Positions 1-9,591 of a stretch of 64,000 bases of DNA are shown in pieces. Every line of letters starts with the position of its first letter. The stretch's first letter is position 1. Both the position numbers and the translations under genes were made by a program. The notes beneath the pieces are model-generated. The model worked only from the letters and a program-made list of their open reading frames with translations, was not told the origin of the DNA and did no database searches. The DNA comes from Thuidium tamariscinum (lineage: Eukaryota > Streptophyta > Bryopsida > Hypnales > Thuidiaceae). The stretch spans positions 11,780,001 to 11,844,000 of the forward strand of contig OX344751.2 of assembly GCA_947034885.2 (NCBI GenBank), given 5' to 3'.

Positions 1-235
1 GTATTCCGTACACACATTCAATATATGTATTCCATATACGTATTCAATATATGCATTCAATATACACATTCAGTATACACATTCAATATACGCATTCAGT
101 ATATGCATTTAGTATACATATTTAGTATATGTATTCAATATACGTATTCAATATATACTATCTATATATTTAGTACTATATTTGTATTTGGACTTGTATT
201 GTATATATATTTAGTACTATATCCGTATTCGTGTT
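1..235. repeat. AT-rich degenerate minisatellite
   Basis: Diverged tandem copies of a unit of about 11-12 bases resembling TATTCAATATAC. The short open frame across it (25-246) is a by-product of the repeat. It joins a non-tandem body at about 236-365 (GTTTGGACGGTT, then an AGTTGTGATTTTTCTGAGAA block). The same body-plus-satellite arrangement occurs inverted at about 31230-31560. Confidence 0.8.
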
Positions 236-961
236 TGGACGGTTGAGATTAAATCTCATGAGATTAAGAAGTTGTGATTTTTCTGAGAAATCAATGGTGA
301 TTTTGAAGGTCACCATTTTAAAAAAATATATCAATGGCTTCTAAATTTTTGGAGAAGGGGAGGGGAGGGGGCAAATGCAAACCAGGTGGCTGCATCTTTT
401 TAGAGGATAGTCTCTTCTACAATTGCATACTTTAACAATTCATTTTCCCTAATTCTATGATTGAAGTGCTTTTGATCAAGAATGTCATTCTTTGCTAATA
501 GACATTTTGAAAATTGTGTGTGTTCTTCATATTATAGAAACTTGTATCTACAAAGAAACAAAAAAAGAGTCCTTCCATGAGTGTGAATCCTATCACCCCA
601 CCACCTAGAAGTGTTTATTCAAAATACAACAAAGTAAACAATAGTGAAGTTTGAGAACTTGAAGATAGAATTTGACAAATTGTCCCCAAGGAATGTAAAC
701 AACTTCAATCTACAAAATATCTTTAATAATCAAAGGAACAAGCTTTAACAAATGTGTAATGTATAAAAAATTATACATTGTCAAATTTGGGGTCTTTGCT
801 AAAATTTTTCTTCTTTAACAAAATTTAGGAGTAGCTATACTCTCAATGTCCTGCTTTAAGTATGAATGCTCTTTTATAGAATCTATTAGGAAAAATGAAT
901 GAAATGTATTATTTAATACATTTGATAAAAGTAGAATTTTTTTACTTTTTACCAAATGACA
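236..961. other. Intergenic; repeat body then unremarkable AT-rich DNA
   Basis: The first 130 bases belong to the dispersed repeat shared with 31230-31390, including a G-rich run near 355-371. I recognise nothing in the rest. Confidence 0.5.
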
Positions 962-1319
962 ATAGGGGTGATTTGGAGGCAAAAAAGGACCATTTTAAGG
1001 ACATTCCTCTACATGTTTCCTCTATTGTCCTAAAATAGTAAATCAACCTATAATGACTGAATTTTTGAATTTTTGAATTTTTTTTCAAGAATTCCAAAAA
1101 ATAATAAGAGTCCTAAAATTGATTTAAGAAAATAAGAAAATCATTAAAATTTAATTTGAAATTTGAAATTTAATTTAATTTAATTTAATTTAATTTAAAC
1201 ACTATTTTTTGACATGGCATTCTTTTAACTATGTTAAACTGTTGGTGTGGCATGTTTTCTATAGTCTAGAAATCCATAATAACTTGCGGTCTTCTAATGT
1301 CCTTAAATCTCCCCTAATG
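962..1319. mobile_element. MITE, family A copy 1
   Basis: The left end reads AATAGGGGTGATTTGGAGG. The right end, reverse-complemented, reads TCATTAGGGGAGATTTAAGG, an imperfect terminal inverted repeat. The centre is AT-rich with a GACATGGCA/TGTGGCATG pair, also seen in the copies at 27965, 50100 and 52278. There is no coding capacity. The transposase superfamily is not determined because no clean target duplication is visible. Confidence 0.6.
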
Positions 1320-2480
1320 AAGACCTTCCATTACTATATATGAAGGTTAAATTAGAAGAAAGGTGCCAAAATAGAATTTTTAAGTCAAATTTTGAAAGGT
1401 CCATGTCACTTTGTACTATTCATAAGATGAAATATAGCACTCTTCAATTAAAAAGAAGACTCAATTTACATCAAATCAAGCCTTGACAACATGGAGTATA
1501 CATTAAAAGGTCTTTATGTACCCAATTAATTACCTTATAATATATATTGCATGTTTTACATATATTTCCACATATGAGGGATGAGGGCGAGTTGGGGAAT
1601 CCTCCTATAGCTATCAACAAACTTGTTTATTCCTACAAAGTGTCTATTTTATCCTTTAAAATATTGTAATGTTATTAATCTACCTTTAAAATACTATAGT
1701 GTCATTATTGCCTAAAATACTATGATGTTTTGAAGTTCAAAACTTCTTCAAAATACTCTTATCTAAAACAAGGCCAAAATTTACATCTATATTTATCTTC
1801 AAACCATTGGAAGAGATTTGGAGAAATAGAAGGCCGACTTGGGCCAATTCTCCATAATATTTCCACAATATTGGGGGAATGGCTAACTATTGTCAACATC
1901 ATAAATAAATTAAAAATAAATAAATAAATTTTAGTTTCTGAAATTGAAAAAAAATTGAAAAAAAAATTTATAATTAAAAAAAATTTGATGTAGAGCAGGG
2001 ATTCTGTGAGCATAGAGCTTAAAAATTTGAAGAAGCATTATAAAACTTAATTTTATTCATTAAAATTGATTCCATCTTAAAATTTGAATCAAACTTTTTT
2101 ATTTCTAATAAATTTTAGTATCTATTTTTGTAGACCTATTACCATGGACCTATTACCATGGTTATGTTGAAATTGGATGAAGATTCTAATTTTCAATCTT
2201 ACTTAATAGTATACATTATAAAAATGAGGAACTCAATTGATATGAAAGATGAATAAAGGTGGAATTAAGTTAATATAAAATATTGGTTGATCATTATCCT
2301 ATAATAATGTAGATCTTTTTGAGGCTTAGGAAAAGGTACTAATGATTTTTATAGATCACTACAAGAGATGTGGGTGTTTTTAGTAGGAGATAATAGTAAG
2401 AAAATATTGAAAAGACATTGAAAGTACTGGAAAGTCAACTTGGGAAGTGGAGTCGTGTACATTCAGTTATAAATTCTTAA
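1320..2480. other. AT-rich intergenic DNA
   Basis: No gene recognised; the opposed short frames at 1730-2013 are AT-rich noise. A doubled GACCTATTACCATG motif at about 2134-2160 matches a subterminal motif of the family H elements at 7290, 30458 and 31011, so a fragment of that family probably lies here. Confidence 0.4.
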
Positions 2481-2960
2481 AAGTCATATAAATGTTCTCG
2501 AAAACGTTCTTTTCGGTCACTGAGCGGCATGTGGACTGTTTTCCTGTAGTGAGCAAGCGGTGTGTTCGGCGTAAAAATAGAAAAAAGCATCTGTTCTTGT
2601 CGTCGAGGGCTTGCCGCATTGCTCCATTCTTTTCTTCTAGGGCACGCTGCATAACTTCGTCTCTGCAGGAACCTCTGCTTGCTCTGCATCGTCTCCATTC
2701 AGTTGTTGCTGTCCTCGTTGCGGTTTTTGGTGTTGTTGGTGAAGATGGTGCCGCATGTGAGGAGTCCGACGGGGTGGTCTTCCTCCGCGGCCACTCTGCG
2801 TGCGCTTTCCCATGACAACGCGCATCACGCCCGGCGTGGCTACCAATCTGCTGCAACAGAACGACATTCAGGATCCCGTCGCTCTCTTTACCCGGATTAC
2901 CACCCAAGCAGAAAATGTCAAGTTTTTTCTTTTTCTCAGGCGTTCATAATTTCAATTCTT
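2480..2960 (+). other. GC-richer island with a possible short exon
   Basis: Composition rises sharply against the flanks and frames are open on both strands. On plus, an ATG at 2812 opens a frame beginning MTTRITPGVATNLLQQND and running to about 2915. A second in-frame block starting VADVEKALDASSG follows a CAG at about 3100. On minus, 2467-2907 is open for 146 codons with a charged EEKNGAMRQALDDKNR stretch. I recognise no family on either strand. It could be a 5' exon of a lost gene, a promoter or UTR island, or captured DNA. Confidence 0.25.
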
Positions 2961-3561
2961 TAGTTGCGCTTGCTCACCCTCATTATACGAAATTTCTATG
3001 GTTCACGATTCTGTTTTGAAATAGGCTTTTCCACTTTTGGACAGATTATGCTTATGCTGTCTAGACCCTACAATGTTTATGCTGTTTGGGCAATTTCAGG
3101 TTGCAGATGTGGAAAAAGCCCTGGATGCAAGTAGTGGGGCAACTCCAGCTCGTAGTCATATTCTGATCTTGATTGTTTAAGTTTAATTATTTTGGACTCT
3201 TCACTGATTCTGGTTATATGCACTGTGACCCAGCCTAAATTGTATTTTTCATAATGAAGAGAAACTCCTTCACGGTCATGGTTTTTATCAAGGGCGTGTT
3301 TCTCATTGTCCTGTCGATAGAGTTTAATTGTGAGGTTGGCTTTTGGGAGTTTTCAGCGGAGGGTTTTACACCCTAAGTTTGCGTAAGGTCATGTGAGGTT
3401 TTCTTTTGTTCAATTTTCAATTTTTTTTAACCAACACATGCAATGTTCTGCACTGATTCGAGGGATATAAAACTTGACCCTATTTTGCAAACATGATCGA
3501 TTAAATTGGTGGTTTCAGAACCGTGAATGCTTTAGGGTTTACCAACCGTCCTAGTATGCAG

Positions 3562-4583
3562 ATTTCGCTCTACGCAATGGTGAGGACTTGGATGCGGCAT
3601 CAACCGTGAACAATATGATCTTCCTTCATGGGTTTCTATCATCGTCATCGTTCTGGGTGGACACGGTGCTGCCCCGTTTGTCGAAGGAAGTGCGATCGTC
3701 GCATCGCTTGTTCGCTGTGGATGTGCTTGGCTTTGGCAAAAGCCCCCGACCGGACAACTCGCTGTACACAAACGCCGAGCATGTGGACATGATCCGAAGG
3801 TGCGTTGGAGGACCGTGTTGATATCATCTCTGGCATGTGCTCTGGTTCTTGAATATGTATCCGACGTCTGTTGGAAGTGGGTCGATTTTTATTTATTAAT
3901 TCTCTTGTTGAAAAATGAAAGACAATTTCAATGGACCAAAGAATGTGACATTGGATAATCTATGCAAAAGGTATAGGGGGTTAAAGGTTTACCAGTAGAT
4001 GTTCTGAGAGTGCCGCTTATTCAAATGCTGAGGTAGTGTGTATCTTCTTAATCATTATGGACGTTTTTTCTAGGAGTTTAGGGTGGCGTTTTGGGTGCCC
4101 GTGACGATCTTGTGTGTGCGTACCTTAGAGAACCCTTATTGAGCACCTCTGGATTGACATTAGAGGAATTTCTGTGAACCTTGTTTTGCAAAATCGAGCT
4201 CAAAGTGATCAATTGAGAGCTTTTCAAATCATTATCTTCACATGCGAGAATGTTTAAAGTTCAGCTGTGCTCTGATTTGTCATGACTTTGCCGCATATTA
4301 CTTTTAAGTTCACGCTATTTTCGGAAGGTGTCATGCTGTTGTTACTGTAGAATGTGATATTCTTGTGTTAAATTTGGGTGGATCGCAAATACGCAGCATA
4401 TGCTTGAAGAGTGGATAGATGTGCTCATAAGATTTAGAATATGACCATTGTTTCAGATCTGTACTGAAGAAATATGGAATTAGGAAGTTTCACCTGGTGG
4501 CGCACTCCATGGGCTGTACTATTGCGTTAGCCTTGGCTGGGAATGACCCAGATGCTATAAAATCCATCACAATTCTTGCGCCG
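3562..4583 (+). pseudogene. BDG: BODYGUARD-type alpha/beta hydrolase, truncated (two exons)
   Basis: Two exons are clear. The first (about 3562-3799, after a TATGCAG acceptor) encodes IFLHGFLSSSSFW and LFAVDVLGFGKSP, the HG oxyanion region and the following strand of the fold. It ends at AG|GTGCGT. The second (4457-4583, after TTTCAG) restores the frame and encodes KFHLVAHSMGCTIALALA, with the nucleophile-elbow serine in AHSMG. It ends at CCG|GTAAGG. Residue by residue this looks like BODYGUARD, the epidermal extracellular hydrolase family needed for cuticle formation in flowering plants. Neither the usual membrane-anchored N-terminus nor the C-terminal part with the catalytic Asp and His is found. 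SAWADEE-homeodomain debris follows within 0.6 kb. The exons present have no internal stops and keep good splice sites, so truncation was fairly recent. A distant missing exon cannot be excluded. Confidence 0.75.
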
Positions 4584-4888
4584 GTAAGGTGCTTCTGATG
4601 TGGCTTGCTTGTACTATTTCGTTTGCTGTCAATGTGTCTTCACATTCTAAATCAGTTGTGATCGTCCACCGTCTTTTGCTGTGGTTGGCAGTAATAATAG
4701 TTTGCTCGAGTACCAACGCTTACATTCTTGAACTCAAGATGTGAGAGGATTTGTGCCAAAGAAAAGAAGATGCCAAAGAAGTAGAGCATCTTGGATACTT
4801 TGATTATTTCTAAGCCCAAGGTGTTTGCAAGAATGTTATGGTCAAGAGAAAGTGGTGTGAGAACATAAGTGAGAACACTATCTGCAGC

Positions 4889-5319
4889 ATGACCTAACGT
4901 TATAATTGTGTTGAACAGGTTTGCTTTCCTTTTTCTTTGTCTATTGTTTTGCTGCAATCGACCTTGATCCGTATTTATTTCTTTTTGTCTTTGTAATTCA
5001 GAGCCATGTGTTCCATTCATTGTGATTTATCCACTTGTGCGTTTAACCTGACGTTGGTGCTGGACGCATTACTCTAGGTTTGAACAGGTTTGGAATTGGT
5101 TCCAAAATCGATGGCATGCGCAGAAAGCAAAGATTGACAAGCTTTAAGCGATTGGATCAGGTGTTGAGACACCTCTTGCTCCTAAACCGGTCCCAGTGGC
5201 CGGATCCAGTAAGTGTGTTTGTGAAACAAAATGGTGTTGTATTATGCACAGAAAAGTGTCTTCTCTGCAAGACATGAGCTTCTCTCTTGCTGTTCAACAC
5301 AATTATAACGTCAGGTCAT
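4889..5319. repeat. Inverted repeat around part of the SHH remnant
   Basis: Bases 4889-4917 and the reverse complement of 5291-5319 agree at 28 of 29 positions. The core is ACGTTATAATTGTGTTGAAC. The arms enclose about 370 bases that include the homeodomain remnant. Similarity continues weakly outward. It could mark an inverted duplication or a small foldback insertion. Confidence 0.7.
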
Positions 5320-5884
5320 AGTGTTCAAAATCCAGATGTTCATCACTCGAATCAGGCCGACCTATCTATGCTATGTAATATTAACAAGTCATTTGTAGTC
5401 CTGGTGCTTGCATGCGGAATATTGTGCACGATTTGTTGAGTTTTTAAGCTTTTTTGTAGGTGCCGTGAAAAAGACGATCGATGTGCCAATTAATTTTGAA
5501 GCCAAGTCAGCCAGGGATGGCGCATGGTATGTGTTCATCCCCTTTATTTCTAGGTCGTTAACAGACTTACAAAGTTTCGACATTGTCATTGTCTTCTGTC
5601 CTTCAAGATGAACTAAACTGAAAGAAATCAATTACGAGTGCTCAAATATGTCAGCCACAACCTTTCACCTGCCAAGCATTAACGAGGCGTTAGTGGATTG
5701 GGTATGCAGGTATGACGTTTCAGCCTTCATTAGCCAGCGCAAAAGTGAAAGTGGCTAACCAGAGGTGAAGGTGAGGTTTGCTGGATTTGGATCTGAGGAA
5801 GATGAGTGGGTCAACATTGTAACCGCAGTTCGTCAAAGATCACTCCCCTGTGAGACGACCGAGTGCGTGGCAGTGTTGCCATGA
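5088..5884 (+). pseudogene. SHH: SAWADEE-homeodomain (SHH) gene remnant
   Basis: Three exon-like blocks lie in order. At 5088, after a TTGAACAG acceptor, VWNWFQNRWHAQKAKIDKL is the third helix of a homeodomain (WFQNR core) and then meets a TAA. At 5460-5526, after TTTTGTAG, IDVPINFEAKSARDGAW is the start of a SAWADEE domain. At 5710-5884, after ATGCAG, it continues YDVSAFISQRK and [15 protein letters not shown], the chromatin-reading Tudor-like fold. Codons join correctly over the 5527-5709 intron (TG|G). A TAA stands in the SAWADEE domain (5755-5757), and a TGA follows VAVLP where the family continues. Homeodomain helices 1-2 and the rest of the SAWADEE domain are not found. Intact SHH proteins read histone H3 marks and recruit RNA polymerase IV in RNA-directed DNA methylation. 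The introns show this is a decayed gene copy, not a retrocopy. Confidence 0.75.
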
Positions 5885-5929
5885 GAGATGATTGACATGG
5901 CTTCTTGCGGGATGGCTTGTTGTAGGAAG

Positions 5930-6130
5930 ATTTTAGTTTTCTTTGTAGATTTAGATTTGTTCTTTGATTTTAGATTTTTTTTCCTTAAATTTTTGTTTCC
6001 TTAATAGATTTAGATTTGTTATTAGATTTCAGATTTTTTCCGTAGATTTTGGATTTTTTTTCATAGATTTGGAATTTTCATAGATTTAGACTTCATCATA
6101 TGTACATTTGGACTTCTTGTAAGAAATAAA
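5930..6130. repeat. Degenerate TAGATTTAGATTTG tandem repeat
   Basis: Repeated TAGATTTAGATTTGTT-like and TAGATTT(T/G)GGATTTT units, much diverged, directly after the SHH remnant. No coding potential. Confidence 0.6.
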
Positions 6131-6409
6131 ATTTCTTGGTGATTTTGGCTCTCTAAAATGTATAAATTTTTACAAAGTAAATGTCTCCTATAGAAGATTT
6201 TGTTTCTAGTTTGAGTTGTCTTTTAAGAATGCTGAAAAGACATGCCAAATTCATTAAATTGACCTTTCATCAAGGTATTTTAATGCAAGTCCTAGACACA
6301 TGATTTTAAGCAAATTTTACTTAAAGTACATGACCTTTCAATATGCATTTTTTGACTTAAAATCCCACTTAAAACACCCCTTTCTCTTGTAGTGGATGTA
6401 TTATTATTA

Positions 6410-6865
6410 CAGTTGTTTAGATTTTAGAAAGAAAATTTGTTGATAAAAATCTTTGCTACACTAAATTTTATTTTGGTTGATCATATCTTGTAGCATTATA
6501 AGTCTTCTCAAGGCCAATAGGAAGGCATCAATTATTCCCTCTTCATTTTTAAGTCAATGAACTTGTTTAAATTTTAGAAAAAAATTTGTTTGTATGATTT
6601 CATTATACATGGAAAGAACTTAGTTGCACCAAATTTCATTTTGTTCATGAGTATCTTATAGTAGCGTAGGTCTTCTCAAAGGCCAATGTAGGCACCTACA
6701 GTTTTGTCTTAATGTATCAATAATGGAACTTGTTAAGATTTAAAAATATATATTTGATTGATAGGGATTACTTTTGTAAAGAATGAACTTTGTTACACAA
6801 GATTATTGATTAGTTGACTCATTATCCTCTTGTTCATCCAATGAAGGGATTCATTTCTTCTTTCT
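6410..6865. repeat. Three diverged direct copies of a ~155-bp unit
   Basis: Each unit runs from TTGTTTA(G/A)ATTTTAGAAA through a CACTAAATTT/CACCAAATTTCATTTTG block to TCTTCTCAA(A)GGCCAAT. Copies start near 6411, 6572 and 6733; the third is the most diverged. Confidence 0.6.
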
Positions 6866-6928
6866 TGACCCAATGATTGTTTATTTATCATCTTGAAACA
6901 ATACTTTGTCAGACTTTGCTAGATTTTT

Positions 6929-7182
6929 GTGAACACTTTCCTTGGTCTTTCTTCTTAGTACCCCTTGGCGCCAAGAGGAGTCCCACGGCTCCGATAAAAT
7001 TATTATTGCAAAAAAAAAAAAAGAGTTTTTTTTTTTTTTTTTTTTTTTGCCGACGGACTCCCCTCAGCACCGAGGGGAGTCCCACAATTGCGGGGTGAAG
7101 AAAGAATTTTTTTAAATTGGAGCTGTGGGACTCCCCTTGGTGCCAAGGGGTACTAAGATGCAAGACTAAGGAGAGTGTTCAC
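6929..7182. mobile_element. MITE with ~65-bp terminal inverted repeats, family I
   Basis: The ends are GTGAACACTTTCCTTGGTC and, reverse-complemented, GTGAACACTCTCCTTAGTC. They continue as inverted repeats through TTAGTACCCCTTGGCGCCAA to GGAGTCCCACGGCTCC. The centre is an A run then a T run with another small palindrome (CTCCCCTCAGCACCGAGGGG). The GC-rich arms stand out from the AT-rich flanks. No clean target duplication is visible and it is non-coding. Confidence 0.75.
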
Positions 7183-7289
7183 AGAAATCTAAATTTGTGA
7201 AATAAGCTCATTTGATTTCCAAAAAATTATAATTAGTTACTAATTTTTTTTCTTCATAAAATCTAGCAAAATACAATAAATGGTAAAAC

Positions 7290-7478
7290 AAAGTTATTCA
7301 AGGGACCACGGTAATAGGTCCACAATAATAGTTCCATGTTAATAGGTACTAAAATTTACCAAAGTTAATCAAATTTGGCCAAAAGTTTTAAATGGAATCT
7401 TCAAAAAATTGTGTAGGCTCGCAGGCTCACAAGCTCACAAGCTCACGCTCATAGGCTCACAAAATAGCAACCCTGGTC
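7290..7478. mobile_element. Family H element, one-ended fragment
   Basis: Contains CACGGTAATAGGTCCAC and then reiterated GGCTCACAAGCTCAC units, ending in CTCACAAAATAGCAACCC. This is the reverse complement of the left end of the complete element at 30366. The other end is not found nearby. Confidence 0.6.
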
Positions 7479-8227
7479 TCAAGACCACATTAGATTGCAA
7501 CAATGGTATAGTTTCTAGAGTTCTCACTATGTGGGAACTCATTGCCTTCTATAGAGCGCAATCTCTTCTAATGTAATTAGCTTGTAGAGTCTTTTGATTA
7601 ACACTTTAAGCCCTAGCTAAGGCATGATTATAAAAACTCATCTTGTTTTGAGGAATGACTATAATTGTGACTTGAATTGTTGTGAAATTTTCTTGGCATC
7701 AAGCCTAATAGTCAAACAAACCCTGAGTAAAAATTTCACAAGAATCCTTTAAGAATTGTACTAGGGAGGACTTGCCTAAATGTAGGAAATGACCTAAAAT
7801 TATGCCTTAAGTCTTTAGAATTAACTTGTTCAAATACATCCTACAAAAATTTTAGAGTCAAAATCTTTACACCTTGTAAGTTTATTGTGCCCTAAATGTA
7901 AAAAGATAGACTTTCTCTAGCCCTGCTTAAAGCTAAAGTTTTTTCTTTCAACATTTTTAGAAGGAAATGAAGTAAGTCCAAAACTTTTACAATTTAGCTA
8001 ATATGTTGAACAATGTTTTGAGAATTTATGTAAACTTTTTTTCCCAAACATATTTTGTATTCATGATAGTAAAATTTACAAAGTAGAAGGTAGTACTTGG
8101 TGAAAGCAATCACTAAATTGCTAATAATGTTTGTAAAAAACAAAGAATTATTAATCCTAGTAGCAAGAATGTCCTAGCAAGCAACATATTTTCCATGTGT
8201 GTATTTTATTTGAAAAATTAAAAATTG
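7479..8227. other. AT-rich intergenic DNA
   Basis: No gene, RNA or clear repeat boundary seen. Confidence 0.4.
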
Positions 8228-8236
8228 AGTTCAAAA

Positions 8237-8483
8237 TAGTGGTGCTAGTATGTGAGTATGAAAATGTGAGCATGTGAGCCTTGAACATAGAGAGAGAAAG
8301 AGAGATCCTACAACCATTGAAGGTGTTTATAACATAATTAAACATCTATAATATAGGTATGTCTAACATTAATGCACCATAAGATTTCATAAAAGGTTTC
8401 TATAATACAAACACTTATATCATAGATGTAAAGTCTTCTAGGCTCATAGGCTCACACTCAGGCTCACATAATACCACCCTTCA
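8237..8483. mobile_element. Short family H element with 9-bp target duplication
   Basis: The left end is GTGGTGCTAGTATGTGAG, followed by TGTGAGC reiterations. The right end, reverse-complemented, is GGGTGGTATTATGTGAGCC. Flanks AGTTCAAAA (8228-8236) and AGTTCAAAG (8484-8492) look like a 9-bp target duplication with one change. Internal sequence (GAAGGTGTTTATAACATA) recurs at 31907-32090. Duplication length and long reiterated ends suggest a Mutator-like element. Confidence 0.6.
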
Positions 8484-9591
8484 AGTTCAAAGAATAATTT
8501 CATATGTTTTTTTCTACCTTCATTGTCTTGGCAAAAGAAACTCTTCACAACTTTCACCTCATTATTTGGAATTGAATGCTTTAAATAATTTTGAGTAGAT
8601 ATCAATTTATACAATCGAATAAAATTAGTCAATTTTCTTAGAGTATATTTTTAGTTGGCCATGTTGACATTGAAATTTAAAAAATACTTATAATTTTTAT
8701 AATATTTGTAACATGAATGAACCTTTATATAGATTAGGATGATTAAAAACCTTTTCTAAAAAGTTTATGTCAAATTCAAATTATGATATTAGAAGAGCCT
8801 ATTCTAAATAGTACTTTAAAGTGATTTTACCAAAATCATCAATTCTAGAGATGAGTCTCAACACTTAAGGGGTTAATAATTATTATCAATTACCTAGGGG
8901 TTAAGGGGTTAATAATTATTATATTAAGTATGATTTTTTTTTCTCCCAGATTTCTCATACATTTTCAAAATTTATTTCCTCAACATGTTGTCTTTCATGA
9001 TTACAAGTTCCACAACTTAGCCCCTCTCAACCTCAGGAGTCAAGTGTGAACACGGCGACATGGCCTCAGTTACACAAGACTCTCAACAAAACAATTAGAA
9101 GAGCCTTCATTCCTGCTCCGTGTCCATTCCCACTCTTGCTGCTCCTTTCAAATTCAAGCTCCTAGCATTAAATTGCAGCAGCTAGGCTGCTTCCTTCCAT
9201 CCTGTGCCATGAAAATTTGAAGCTTTAACGCCAACATGCATAAAATTTATGCCTTTCGTAAATTAGGGTTACGTACATTTTTTAAAAATCGGTCCTGAAG
9301 ACGATGCAAGCATTTGTTCTTAATCTCAAGCCTACTCAAACAGATGCCAAATCAGTGATGCAGTAGTTCGGGGATCTTTCTGAGTAATTCGTGCATACAT
9401 TCAAACCTAATTAATCAATTTCACAGCAACCCCAACCTAACGTAATTTGAATGTTTGTCAAGTCATGTGCGAATGATGTTGTACAATGTCATTTAAGAGA
9501 GGATCATAAAGCAGTAGGATTGAGTGCCTTTTGTGGTGATGGTATGGAGAATTACTCACGCAATGCTGTATGCAGGGATTTGGGGATGTAG
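8484..9591. other. Intergenic region and presumed promoter of the pyrophosphatase gene
   Basis: A short direct repeat of GGGGTTAATAATTATTAT lies at 8873-8925. From about 9000 the composition becomes more mixed, consistent with promoter and 5' UTR. I could not pick out a convincing TATA box. Confidence 0.35.

Noticed and set aside
1-235. Telomere- or centromere-type satellite
   Set aside because: Too short and diverged, and the unit is not a telomeric heptamer.
2467-2907. 146-codon minus-strand frame as a coding gene
   Set aside because: Frames are open on both strands because of base composition; no family match, so kept only as an island note.
4652-5020. 122-codon minus-strand frame
   Set aside because: It lies antisense to the region between BODYGUARD and SHH exons and resembles no family; hydrophobic runs come from AT-rich complement.
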